DNA of 64,000 nt. Origin: Phytophthora colocasiae. Its lineage: Eukaryota > Oomycota > Peronosporomycetes > Peronosporales > Peronosporaceae. This document shows, in pieces, positions 54,861 to 64,000 of the stretch. Each line of letters starts with the position of its first letter. Within the stretch, counting starts at the first letter, position 1. Made by a program: the position numbers and the translations under genes. A model generated the notes under the pieces. That model made no database searches. It saw only the letters and a list, made by a program, of their open reading frames with translations, and was not told where the DNA came from. The stretch spans positions 62,001 to 126,000 of the forward strand of contig JAGKQI010000033.1 in assembly GCA_018806915.1 (NCBI GenBank), given 5' to 3'.

Positions 54861-56542
54861 TGTCGCGAAGTCGGTGAAACTTTGGTCGCGGAGCAGGGGG
54901 CGTATAGTGAACCCTAGTTATACGACTACTGAAAAGGGGTTTTCAGAGCCGTACAACGGTAGGTTGGCGTGTGGTACCTTGCGGTATCCTCGTGGGTTCG
55001 TTGTCTTCGGAAATATGACCCTCACCGGAGTCTGAGAATGTGTTGTGAAGAGAAATTGGTGTTCCCTTGGAGTCTGGTGTCGGTATTCAGGAAATCCTTC
55101 CAGGAGCGTTCGGGAGTCGGAATCTCTGGGAACCAAGATGGTTTCCAGGAAGTCGGCGGTCGAAAAGAGGTTAATATACCAGAGAAAGTCTGGAAATCGG
55201 TGTCTGAATATCACAAATCCAGAACCGAGATGCCTGACTTTCAGAGATAAACAACCAATATACAGAGTTCGAAAATATACAAATATATACAGCCGTTCTT
55301 ATTCTTTCTAGGCCCTTGAACGGTGGGCTAACACTCCAGGTCAACTAGGGACTTGCTACCAGACACCTGGTCTGTCTGGTATCCCTTTACGTTCGCGCAC
55401 CACCCTCTAGTATAGAGGGAAAATATAAACCAATACAATCGGCTATATACAACAGTCTACCTTGCACTCTGAAAACGACTGTCTAGTTTCCAGAGCCTGT
55501 CCAAACGAGCAATATGAAATGGGCTACCGCTAGAGACAAAACAAACGACCCAAATAGGATATGGAATAGGCGGGTCCTCTCAGGTCTCTTCGTTACCTGA
55601 TCTCCGCCTAAGGGGATTGGATAGGCGAGAGATCACACGGCAACTACCTTGGCGTGGCCATGCAGATAGAAATACAACGACTTCTGGGTTACACGGCAAA
55701 TTGAACTCTGTTTATCGTTTATCTTCCTCATAACTATCATATATATCTGGTAACTCTCTCCTTCTTGTCGTCTTTTGCGTCCTTTGAGCAGTCAGTCTTC
55801 ATATCTCAGGTACACTTGGTTCTCGTATGCATCAGGTATCTTGACTTGGTTTCAGTATGAAATTTGTGCAGCCGATCTCGATGGGTTGACCGGTAGAGAC
55901 GTCATTACGGGGGATGTGCAGGTCAGTAATCACTTGAATGCGTGACTTGAACTTGGGTTCACTTGGTTTCAGTATGGTCTTGGATCTTCGGTGGTTTCAG
56001 AGTCTGGTATCCTGGTTTTCAGAGTCTGATGTCACTTGCTTTTCAGAGTCTTGGTCACTCAGAGTTAGAGATACCAGAGTCTTGAATACGAAACCAGAGT
56101 ACGGAGCACCAATGCTACAACGTACATAAGATCTTGAGGGTTGCGCGGGTGCGCGGCGTCCGGCGCGCGATACTTGGTCTCTGCGGGTATATATTGTGAA
56201 TCCTCGAACCATCCATCGTCGCGCTGGACGGTAACGGGATGAGGTCTCTCAGAGATACGTTCTTCTGAGAGACTTTCCGCCAGAACTTAGGCACTCATCG
56301 TCGGGGAAAGTCCGGTGACCAGACAGAGTGTAGTTGACCTTCAGAGTTGTGCACACTCTGAAGTACACTTCTGGTCCTTTGGGCCCCTTTACAGTCAGGC
56401 GAAGGTTTATCCACAATCTTCCACAGATATCACACGGGTGCAGCCACGTCCCACATACTTCCTCTCCAAAACCAAATGTAACCAGGTACACCACTGGGTA
56501 ACAGCAGCATGACGCCAGAAACTCTGAAGTTACATCATGTCA
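54861..56542 (-). repeat. 3' LTR of the gag-only element
   Basis: On the + strand it starts TGTCGCGAAGTC and ends CATCATGTCA. The polypurine tract lies beside it at 56543-56557 (minus strand ACCAGGAGGGGCGGT read toward the LTR). Confidence 0.95.
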
Positions 56543-56947
56543 ACCGCCCCTCCTGGTCTCGGTTCGTCAGTGATGGTACTTATCAGAACTGCGTACCATG
56601 GCCAGGCAAAATCGTCGAAGCAATCAACCGCTACTCCAGTATTCTGGAGCTCCAGAGATACTTTGAAGCAATTATTTTAGCCACACTTGATCGAACGCCA
56701 CGTCTTGCAAAACCACATAAAATCTACTGCCACCAACCTCACATCCATAGCTTCACAAAATCCCATCATAAGTCCACACAACCAATTCTGGATTCACGCA
56801 AAGTCACATGTCGACGAGAACAGGTTGGACCTCAGAATGCGTTCTCTGAAATCTCAGGCTGAAGCACACTATTTCAGACGTTGCATTCCTGAAAATCGAG
56901 TACCTGGAAGGCGCATCAACCTTGATACCGGTAAAACGCTGCACAGT
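56543..56947 (-). other. Non-coding stretch between gag end and 3' LTR
   Basis: About 400 bp including the polypurine tract. No pol motif is recognisable on the minus strand. The short + strand frames lack protein features. Confidence 0.6.
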
Positions 56948-58086
56948 CTACATTCTGAGATAGCCGCCCCTAGCCTGTTGGTGGGAACGTCGCGTTCTCA
57001 GCTGAAACTCTTGACTCGATAATCCAATTGAGGAATGTGTCGGCGGTCGCCATCCCATGTCGTATAGCACTTGGTAGACTTCGTTCGTCAAGGACCGATT
57101 ATGGTCACCAATTGGTGGAGCTGTTGAGGCACCCGAGGAAGTTTGCGCAGTGTTTCCATCGCGGGTAGACTCTGAAGTCGCACTCGGAAGTCTGGAATCA
57201 CCTGTCTGGTCTCTGGTATCCTGATTGGATTTCAGAGATCCCTTATGGTTTTCAGAGTTTTCAGAGTCAGAATCTTCAGAATCCACATCTCTTGTGAACT
57301 TGGGCAGGAACTGTCGCCGCAGAATAGAATTGGCTCTGAAGTCTCGGGTAATCTCTCGGTCACATGTCCTCCACACGTCTTCATCCTGCTGCAGGGCGTA
57401 TTCCAAGTCTGAAATACATCGAAATCTCTGAGCTTGCAACGAGGTTTTCAGACGTGCGTCCTTGAGCTTTGTGATAGACCGTAAGACATGTTCTTCCAGA
57501 CATTCGAACGACTTCCTGAAATCCACGCCTGCTTTTCCAGCAGCGGAGTTCAGACGATAGAAGAAGTCCAGCGGAGTCTCTGAAAATCTCATCTCCATCG
57601 TGAAATATCTCTCAGAATATGGGGATCGAGGTTTGCAGTAGCGTTTTCGGAACTCTGACGATAATCTTTTCCAGTCACGTGACACGCTTTTCGGGAGCTG
57701 GTTAAACCAGTCACGTGCTGACACCTGAAGTCTTAGCTTGAGTTCTTGAATGCATTGTCTGGAAGACCAACCTTCCTGATATGCCATATTCAGAAAACGC
57801 TCCCACCAGTGAACTCGTTGCCGACGCGTGCCTCTGGGATCAAATTCTTCGATAAACTTGGAGTTTATAACAGGTATGAGTGTTAGCAAAGTCGCTCCAT
57901 CTTGTCCTCGAGACATCGTCGACATGTTCACCGTTCCAGGGGCCATCCAGATACCAGACGACGAGCTATCCGAGTCCGAGCCTGAGTTGTCTGAGCTTTC
58001 TTCGAAGTCTGGTGGTTCTACCAACTTTTCCAACTTTGGGAAGGCATCCTCGTCATGTTCCGAGCATCTAGGTCCCGTTTGGGGGG
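56948..58086 (-). CDS. gag: Gag capsid-like domain, +1 frame
   Basis: In the +1 frame relative to the upstream Gag. After an acidic segment it contains the retrotransposon Gag domain: WWERFLNMAYQEGW, LKLRLQVSARDWFNQLP, FRKRYCKPRSPYSERYFTM and ETPLDFFYRLNSAA, typical of Ty3/gypsy capsids. It ends at 56948 without zinc knuckles. The frame is open further upstream, to 58372, but useful sequence starts where the upstream frame ends, at the six-C run (58081-58086). Whether the two parts join by ribosomal frameshifting or by a past 1-nt mutation is open. Confidence 0.85.
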
Positions 58087-60905
58087 TCATAACACATCTT
58101 GGTGTCGATGTACGCCTTGTTGCTGCCTTGGCCCCGGTCCGGGGAGCCGCCTGGTATTGTCTGGGTCGTTGTAGCAGCCGTAGTGGTGGCGCCATGACTC
58201 CCAGCCGTCGCGTGCTTAATGGTTGCTGCTCCACTTGGAGAAGGAAGTGGATAGAAGGCCGCCGTCGTTTTAATGGGTGCAAACCTACCCCTGCTGACGA
58301 CTCCTTCTGATCCCCTAACCCCAGTTGCGCCATTTCTGATTTCTGATCCGGATAGTGGGTGCATAGTTGCAACTTCAGGGTTTCCAGTGTTAAACACTGG
58401 TGTTGCAGTTGCTGAATCAGGGTGACCGACCCTTCGCGCCTCTTGAACTTGGGACAGTGTTGCTCGAAGGTTTCTCAACTGGCCGGCTTGGAAGCGTTGC
58501 ATGTTCTGAGAACTCTCTTTCTCCCTGTCGCGTTCGGCTTCCACGTCTTTCATTCGCTGCTGTAAGGCTTCCATTTGAGAAATCCAGTCCCGCTTCATCT
58601 CATCAGTTGCACGCACACGTTCGGCTTCGGCTTCGGCCTCTCGCTGTCGCCAGCGATCAGCAAACTCTGATTCCAGACGTTGGTTTTCAGAGTTCCAGAG
58701 TTCCGTTTTCAGAGTTTCCAACTCTGCCGCGCTGTGACTTCTGAGTTTACTCTCAGATACCAGACTTCTGCGTTCTTCGGCGTCGTCAGCACGTCTCTCC
58801 GCCTCCAGTCTCGCGTTTTCGGACTTCAACAAGCGGTCGGTGAGCGTCTGGATCTCGCGTCTTGCTTCCAAGTCGCGTTGTTCCCGACGGCGATCACGTT
58901 CCAGGGACTCCAAGCGCTCGCGGGCCAAGAACTCCATCTGCGCTTGTTCCATCCGGCTCTGCCACTCCTCCTGCTGCCTCATGACATTCAGTTGGACCTG
59001 GGCAAGCCCTGCTTTGTGAGAACTTCGAGCTTCAGATATCGTGCGACTTGAAGTGATGGAAATCAAGCGGCTGGAAGATGTTGGCTGGAGATCCTCGTTC
59101 TTCAGACTCGAATGTCGGCATGGATGACTCGCCCCTTGACTTGAAATGGCCGGCTGTGGAGCTTCTGATATCTGTTGTCTGAAATCCTGTGGAGAACCTC
59201 TGAATGACAACTGGTTTTCAGACATCATCTCAGGAATTCCGGGCTTCTTCACCATATCGAATTCATCCACATCCATTGGCATGCTCCCTAGAGTCTGAGG
59301 CACTTCAAGCCTCATGGCATCTCCATCAGTGAAACCACCGTCGCCTTGTGCAGGCATCACCAGACCTCCTGCAGACAGTGGCATGTGTGACGCCGCCCCT
59401 CGACTTAGGGACATCAAGGACGAGTCCGTAGAGCTTCCGCGTGAAGTCAGGAATCCCGACGACTGGTCATCCGAGGTCCCAATGACACTGGGAATTGGTA
59501 CATCTGACATCCGAGTCTGAGAGATGCTGTGATCTTCGGACATTGGATTTTCAGACTCCGGTCGCGTGTTATCAGAGCGACTCTCGTACTGCGGCAGTGA
59601 AGACAGCGATGGCGTCGATAAAGCTGACGGTGTCGACGGGATTTGTGGGCGCGGCGGTCTCTGCTGTAAGCGCTTGGACTGCGTCGGCTCGTCACTGCTG
59701 GAACCATCAGAGCTGTGCGTCACTCGGAGTCCGGTTACCCGGAGTCGCATGATCAGCCGTCGTCCTTGTAGGTCAGCATCTTCGTCAGGTAATACACTGT
59801 CTGCTTCGTTCTTGCCAGTTGTGTCTTCTTGCTTCATGCTGTCTGGGAGTCGGCAAACTTGTAACCTGGCGGTCACTGTGGCCCACTCAACCAATTCCAC
59901 AGCGAGACGACTCTGAAGTTCGGACGCCACACTGCGTACTTGGGACTCGAAGACAGCTGACGCCTGGGTCTGAGACCATCTTGGAAGCAGGTTCATGAAT
60001 TTGAAACCCGCCTCGTACAGCATTGTCTGAAGAACCGCTACACACTCTGGTGCCGTCAATGTGCTCATCGGAATCTCGACGTAAGAAAGGTCTTGGATCC
60101 GGCCAAAATCGTGACGTCTCACATGAAACTCTGAGATCCACATATCCTCAGGGAAGACGGAGGAACATCGCCACCTAATATAATCGCCGGTCGCTGCAGC
60201 GGCTTTCTGGAAAGCATCAGCACTAGGCTTCGTCGTCGGCCACATATACTCGACGCTTGGCGGTACGACCTTGCCTGTGTCCATATCTCTCCAGCGACGG
60301 AACTCACGACGCACATACTTCAGAGCTCGTTCCCCGTCAAGCGAATCAGCCCTCCCAGACTCGTCAGACGGTGTCTTCAGAGAATCTTCAGACTTCATCG
60401 GCATGTCATCAGACATTAGTGCGTCTTCAGACTTTGGAGACTGCGGAACATATTCTTCAGAGAGTCCAGGTTCTGGTTTCACCTCATCCACGGACTGTCC
60501 GGAAGTTGACGACTCTGAACGCAGATCGACCACCTCCAGGGACCCAACCATATTGACGCCTCCCTCAGACGCCTCATCACCACCCTCACGGGCAGTGGTC
60601 ACCTCGTCACCAGAAACTTCGACTTCTGACGGGCCTTCAGAACCTTGTTCACCAGAGACAGCAGGTGTCTCCTGAGCTTCTGGCTCTTCAGCAGGCTGGT
60701 CTTCGACCGCCGGTTCTGGGACGTTCACACTCTCGGCTGCCTTCTTCTCTCGCGCAGCCTTCGTCTTCTCGCGGGCCGCCTTCTGGATAGCATCCAAGTC
60801 TGGTTGCTCCTCAGGCGATAGACCTTGTAGACGCTTGGACTGACGTGTCGGAGTACTCCGACCACGACCACGGCGTCCTCCTCTCGTAGATCCTGGTGTA
60901 GCCAT
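58068..60905 (-). CDS. gag: Gag N-terminal and coiled-coil region
   Basis: ATG at 60905, about 95 bp inside from the 5' LTR, chosen because the same start and leader are conserved at 28988 in the related element. 945 codons: a basic RGG-type start, a long acidic disordered region, a conserved middle (ALKYVRREFRRW, SVFPEDMWISEF, ECVAVLQTMLYEAGF), a Ser-rich segment, then a long highly charged coiled coil (roughly 220 residues, from about KAGLAQVQLNVMRQQEEW onward). It closes at TAG 58068-58070, four codons after a run of six C where the capsid frame takes over. Confidence 0.88.
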   Translation of the reverse strand: MATPGSTRGGRRGRGRSTPTRQSKRLQGLSPEEQPDLDAIQKAAREKTKAAREKKAAESVNVPEPAVEDQPAEEPEAQETPAVSGEQGSEGPSEVEVSGDEVTTAREGGDEASEGGVNMVGSLEVVDLRSESSTSGQSVDEVKPEPGLSEEYVPQSPKSEDALMSDDMPMKSEDSLKTPSDESGRADSLDGERALKYVRREFRRWRDMDTGKVVPPSVEYMWPTTKPSADAFQKAAAATGDYIRWRCSSVFPEDMWISEFHVRRHDFGRIQDLSYVEIPMSTLTAPECVAVLQTMLYEAGFKFMNLLPRWSQTQASAVFESQVRSVASELQSRLAVELVEWATVTARLQVCRLPDSMKQEDTTGKNEADSVLPDEDADLQGRRLIMRLRVTGLRVTHSSDGSSSDEPTQSKRLQQRPPRPQIPSTPSALSTPSLSSLPQYESRSDNTRPESENPMSEDHSISQTRMSDVPIPSVIGTSDDQSSGFLTSRGSSTDSSLMSLSRGAASHMPLSAGGLVMPAQGDGGFTDGDAMRLEVPQTLGSMPMDVDEFDMVKKPGIPEMMSENQLSFRGSPQDFRQQISEAPQPAISSQGASHPCRHSSLKNEDLQPTSSSRLISITSSRTISEARSSHKAGLAQVQLNVMRQQEEWQSRMEQAQMEFLARERLESLERDRRREQRDLEARREIQTLTDRLLKSENARLEAERRADDAEERRSLVSESKLRSHSAAELETLKTELWNSENQRLESEFADRWRQREAEAEAERVRATDEMKRDWISQMEALQQRMKDVEAERDREKESSQNMQRFQAGQLRNLRATLSQVQEARRVGHPDSATATPVFNTGNPEVATMHPLSGSEIRNGATGVRGSEGVVSRGRFAPIKTTAAFYPLPSPSGAATIKHATAGSHGATTTAATTTQTIPGGSPDRGQGSNKAYIDTKMCYDPPNGT

Positions 60906-60980
60906 TTTGAATATAGACGCTTGACAGGAAACTTTCTCTTCTTGTAATCTCAAATCCGGTGATATCACGATTCCAAAGAT

Positions 60981-60996
60981 CCGGGCACGCGCACCA
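60981..60996 (-). other. Perfect primer-binding site
   Basis: The + strand reads CCGGGCACGCGCACCA, i.e. exactly the 3' end of a tRNA with CCA. On the minus strand this is the primer-binding site, two bases after the 5' LTR. The implied tRNA has discriminator A and acceptor 3' strand CACGCGC, so it is not the tRNA-Ala of the array (AGTGTCC). Confidence 0.88.
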
Positions 60997-60998
60997 GT

Positions 60999-62677
60999 TG
61001 TCGCGAAGTCGGTGAAACTTTGGTCGCGGAGCAGGGGGCGTATAGTGAACCCTAGTTATACGACTACTGAAAAAGGGTTTTCAGAGCCGTACAACGGTAG
61101 GTTGGCGTGTGGTACCTTGCGGTATCCTCGTGGGTTCGTTGTCTTCGGAAATATGACCCTCGCCGGAGTCTGAGAATGTGTTGTGAAGAGAAATTGGTGT
61201 TCCCTTGGAGTCTGGTGTCGGTATTCAGGAAATCCTTCCAGGAGCGTTCGGGAGTCGGAATCTCTGGGAACCAAGATGGTTTCCAGGAAGTCGGCGGTCG
61301 AAAAGAGATTAATATACCAGAGAAAGTCTGGAAATCGGTGTCTGAATATCACAAATCCAGAACCGAGATGCCTGACTTTCAGAGATAAACAACCAATATA
61401 CAGAGTTCGAAAATATACAAATATATACAGCCGTTCTTATTCTTTCTAGGCCCTTGAACGGTGGGCTAACACTCCAGGTCAACTAGGGACTTGCTACCAG
61501 ACACCTGGTCTGTCTGGTATCCCTTTACGTTCGCGCACCACCCTCTAGTATAGAGGGAAAATATAAACCAATACAATCGGCTATATACAACAGTCTACCT
61601 TGCACTCTGAAAACGACTGTCTAGTTTCCAGAGCCTGTCCAAACGAGCAATATGAAATGGGCTACCGCTAGAGACAAAACAAACGACCCAAATAGGATAT
61701 GGAATAGGCGGGTCCTCTCAGGTCTCTTCGTTACCTGATCTCCGCCTAAGGGGATTGGATAGGCGAGAGATCACACGGCAACTACCTTGGCGTGGCCATG
61801 CAGATAGAAATACAACGACTTCTGGGTTACACGGCAAATTGAACTCTGTTTATCGTTTATCTTCCTCATAACTATCATATATATCTGGTAACTCTCTCCT
61901 TCTTGTCGTCTTTTGCGTCCTTTGAGCAGTCAGTCTTCATATCTCAGGTACACTTGGTTCTCGTATGCATCAGGTATCTTGACTTGGTTTCAGTATGAAA
62001 TTTGTGCAGCCGATCTCGATGGGTTGACCGGTAGAGACGTCATTACGGGGGATGTGCAGGTCAGTAATCACTTGAATGCGTGACTTGAACTTGGGTTCAC
62101 TTGGTTTCAGTATGGTCTTGGATCTTCGGTGGTTTCAGAGTCTGGTATCCTGGTTTTCAGAGTCTGATGTCACTTGCTTTTCAGAGTCTTGGTCACTCAG
62201 AGTTAGAGATACCAGAGTCTTGAATACGAAACCAGAGTACGGAGCACCAATGCTACAACGTACATAAGATCTTGAGGGTTGCGCGGGTGCGCGGCGTCCG
62301 GCGCGCGATACTTGGTCTCTGCGGGTATATATTGTGAATCCTTGAACCATCCATCGTCGCGCTGGACGGTAACGGGATGAGGTCTCTCAGAGATACGTTC
62401 TTCTGAGAGACTTTCCGCCAGAACAGAGCACTCATCGTCGGGAAAGTCGGTGACCAGACAGAGTGTAGTTGACCTTCAGAGTTGTGCACACTCTGAAGTA
62501 CACTTCTGGTCCTTTGGGCCCCTTTACAGTCAGGCGAAGGTTTATCCACAATCTTCCACAGATATCACACGGGTGCAGCCACGTCCCACATACTTCCTCT
62601 CCAAAACCAAATGTAACCAGGTACACCACTGGGTAACAGCAGCATGACGCCAGAAACTCTGAAGTTACATCATGTCA
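60999..62677 (-). repeat. 5' LTR of the gag-only element
   Basis: 1679 bp, near-identical to 54861-56542. The clearest differences are around 62424-62452 (small deletions against 56285-56318). Confidence 0.95.
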
Positions 62678-62681
62678 GACG

Positions 62682-63060
62682 GTGTCCGGCACAGCTGCTA
62701 GATGAGCCATCTTGCTCAGACGGTCAACAAAGACCACAACGCCCGTGTTGCCTGCCGTATCCTTCGGCAGGCCAAACACAAAGTCCATACTTATGGATTG
62801 CCAACACCCAGAGGGTACAGGCAGGCTCGCCAAAGGCGCCGCCGCATGCGGCGAGGGTTTAACCCGCTGACACGTCTCGCACGTGTGCACATATGTGCTG
62901 ACCCACTTGTACATCTTCGGCCACCAGTACATAGAGATCACCGAGCCTTAGGTCTTCTCGCGACCGAGGTGGCCGCCTGTGGGTGTGTCGTGAGCCTCAT
63001 AGAGGATACGGTACTTCAGGTCCTCATCGTGAGGACCACCACACGTGGTGGGTCATCCTG
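62682..63060 (-). pseudogene. pol: Integrase (first part) of the outer gypsy element
   Basis: Minus strand. The zinc finger has HDTPTGGHLG, an in-frame TAA near 62947-62949, then CETCQRVK, followed by SMDFVFGLP with the first catalytic Asp. It stops at the insertion of the gag-only element. The TAA lies between the two His and the two Cys of the finger. Confidence 0.87.
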
Positions 63061-63993
63061 ACCCGTGCTGTAGTACAGCAGACCACCTTCAGGCTGTAGC
63101 GTTGGAGTCTCGCCTTTAGGCGTCGTGACAGATTTACCTTTGAGTCCTTAAACTCATCGCTTCCTGGAGCTTGAAGCAGCGCGACACAAGAGTCGTCCTG
63201 AGCGTACGCTGCTCGAACCATGTCCGTCACGGACGCCGTCACCGAGGCGACATGAGATAACTCATAGTCCGGGCGACGTGATAACGCGTCAGCGAGGACG
63301 TTCTGCCTGCCAGGCTTGTACTTCACCTCGAAGTTATACTCCGCAAGAAGGAGAGCCATCGGGCCATCCTCTGCGAGAGGTGAGGCGACTGCGTCGCTGT
63401 GCGTAGTGACGCATGATACGTATAGATCACAAACGGCGAAGCCGAGCAGGTGAACCCTGAATTTGACGAGAGCGTACTTCATCGCAAGTGGCTCCTTGTC
63501 ATGAACTGGATAGTTCTTCTCCAGCGGCCTTGAGCTGCCGAGACTCAAACGCAATGACGCGTTCGCGCCCTTCGGCGTCCGCTTGTAGCAAAGCACTGCC
63601 GATGGCAAAGTCCGAGGCGTCACAGACGACGATGAACGGACGATCGGGGTCTGGCAGCGCCAGTATCGGTGCCTGAAGCAGGCTATCCTTGATACGAGTG
63701 AACGCACTCTCGTGCTCAGCACGCCATACCCATTCGGCATCCTTCTTAAGGAGATCCGACAGTGGCCGATCCAACTCAGCGTAGTTCTCGCTGTACTTGT
63801 GCAAGTAGTTGGCCAAGCCCAGCCACTTACGCAAGTCCTTCTGGTTCAAGAGAACCGGCCAGTCCACAATGGCCTTGACCTTTGCTGGATCAGCACGAAG
63901 GCCATGCTTCCCAATGAAGCACCCTAGGAAGAGGATTTCTTCCGCGCCAAATACGCACTTGTCTGCGTTGGCGTACAACTTGTTCGTGCGCAT
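63061..63993 (-). pseudogene. pol: Reverse transcriptase thumb and RNase H of the outer gypsy element
   Basis: The upper frame (63499-63993) begins in reverse transcriptase after the catalytic palm (NADKCVFGAEEILFLG, HGLRADPAKVKAI), then WLGLANYLHKY and the RNase H start VVCDASDFAIGSALLQ. A frame change near 63520 leads to EPLAMKYALVKFRVHLLG and then EYNFEVKYKPGRQNVLADALSRRPDY, the end of RNase H. The middle of RNase H is altered or deleted. The element continues beyond the right edge. Confidence 0.88.
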
Positions 63994-64000
63994 GCACTCA

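Larger units (their letters stand above)
54861..62677 (-). mobile_element. Young gag-only LTR element, nested in integrase
   Basis: 7817 bp, LTRs 1682 bp (54861-56542) and 1679 bp (60999-62677) that differ at only about ten places. Exact target duplication GACG lies at 54857-54860 and 62678-62681. In minus orientation it has a 5' LTR, a perfect primer-binding site, a long Gag in two frames, a polypurine tract and a 3' LTR. No protease, reverse transcriptase, RNase H or integrase is present, so it would need enzymes from a relative. Its Gag N-terminus and LTR ends resemble those of the 27043-42145 element. Confidence 0.95.

Noticed and set aside
58068..58086. A classical -1 slippery heptamer (C CCA AAC) at the gag frame switch
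   Set aside because: The heptamer is present in phase, but the downstream capsid frame is +1, not -1, so simultaneous -1 slippage would not reach it.

Overview
The window is eukaryotic and made almost entirely of repeats. I recognise no ordinary single-copy host gene. It most likely comes from an oomycete (Phytophthora-like): the tRNA-Ala has a plant/stramenopile-type T-loop, the Ty3/gypsy elements carry a second RNase H and chromodomains, and pogo, hAT, MULE and PIF/Harbinger relics sit side by side. This assignment is an inference from sequence style; no database was searched.

Region 1 (1-24351) is a head-to-tail array of about 636-bp units (625-643 bp between successive tRNA starts), running off the left edge. 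Each unit carries one intronless tRNA-Ala with anticodon CGC; 38 copies are present, all on the + strand. The copies differ mainly in the T-stem: 12 have five G paired with five C, 19 have four paired with four, and 7 are variant. The rest of each unit is non-coding spacer with a G/T-rich block just upstream of the tRNA.

Region 2 (24352-42564) is a nest of retroelements inside tRNA-array sequence. An unclassified, probably retroelement-derived piece (24352-25966) is followed by an old minus-strand LTR (25967-27042 plus 42146-42564). That LTR is split by a + strand Ty3/gypsy element (27043-42145; 4-bp target duplication CAAT; near-identical LTRs). The element's 3' LTR is itself interrupted by an intact pogo/Tigger-like DNA transposon (38711-40894, TA duplication). 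The gypsy element carries gag, a gag-to-RNase H deletion junction, a second archaeal-type RNase H, integrase and chromodomain, then a displaced zinc-knuckle/protease segment set within a long antisense gene.

Region 3 (42565-52400) holds two broken halves of one tRNA unit (42565-43206 inverted, 45466-45867 direct), each abutting a hAT-like terminus. Around them lie decayed DNA transposons: hAT, a Josephin-like peptidase relic, MULE, pogo and PIF/Harbinger.

Region 4 (about 52400-64000) is a degenerate minus-strand chromodomain Ty3/gypsy element whose integrase is split by a young, gag-only LTR element (54861-62677, target duplication GACG). That element belongs to the same lineage as the Region 2 gypsy element and has a perfect 16-nt primer-binding site.
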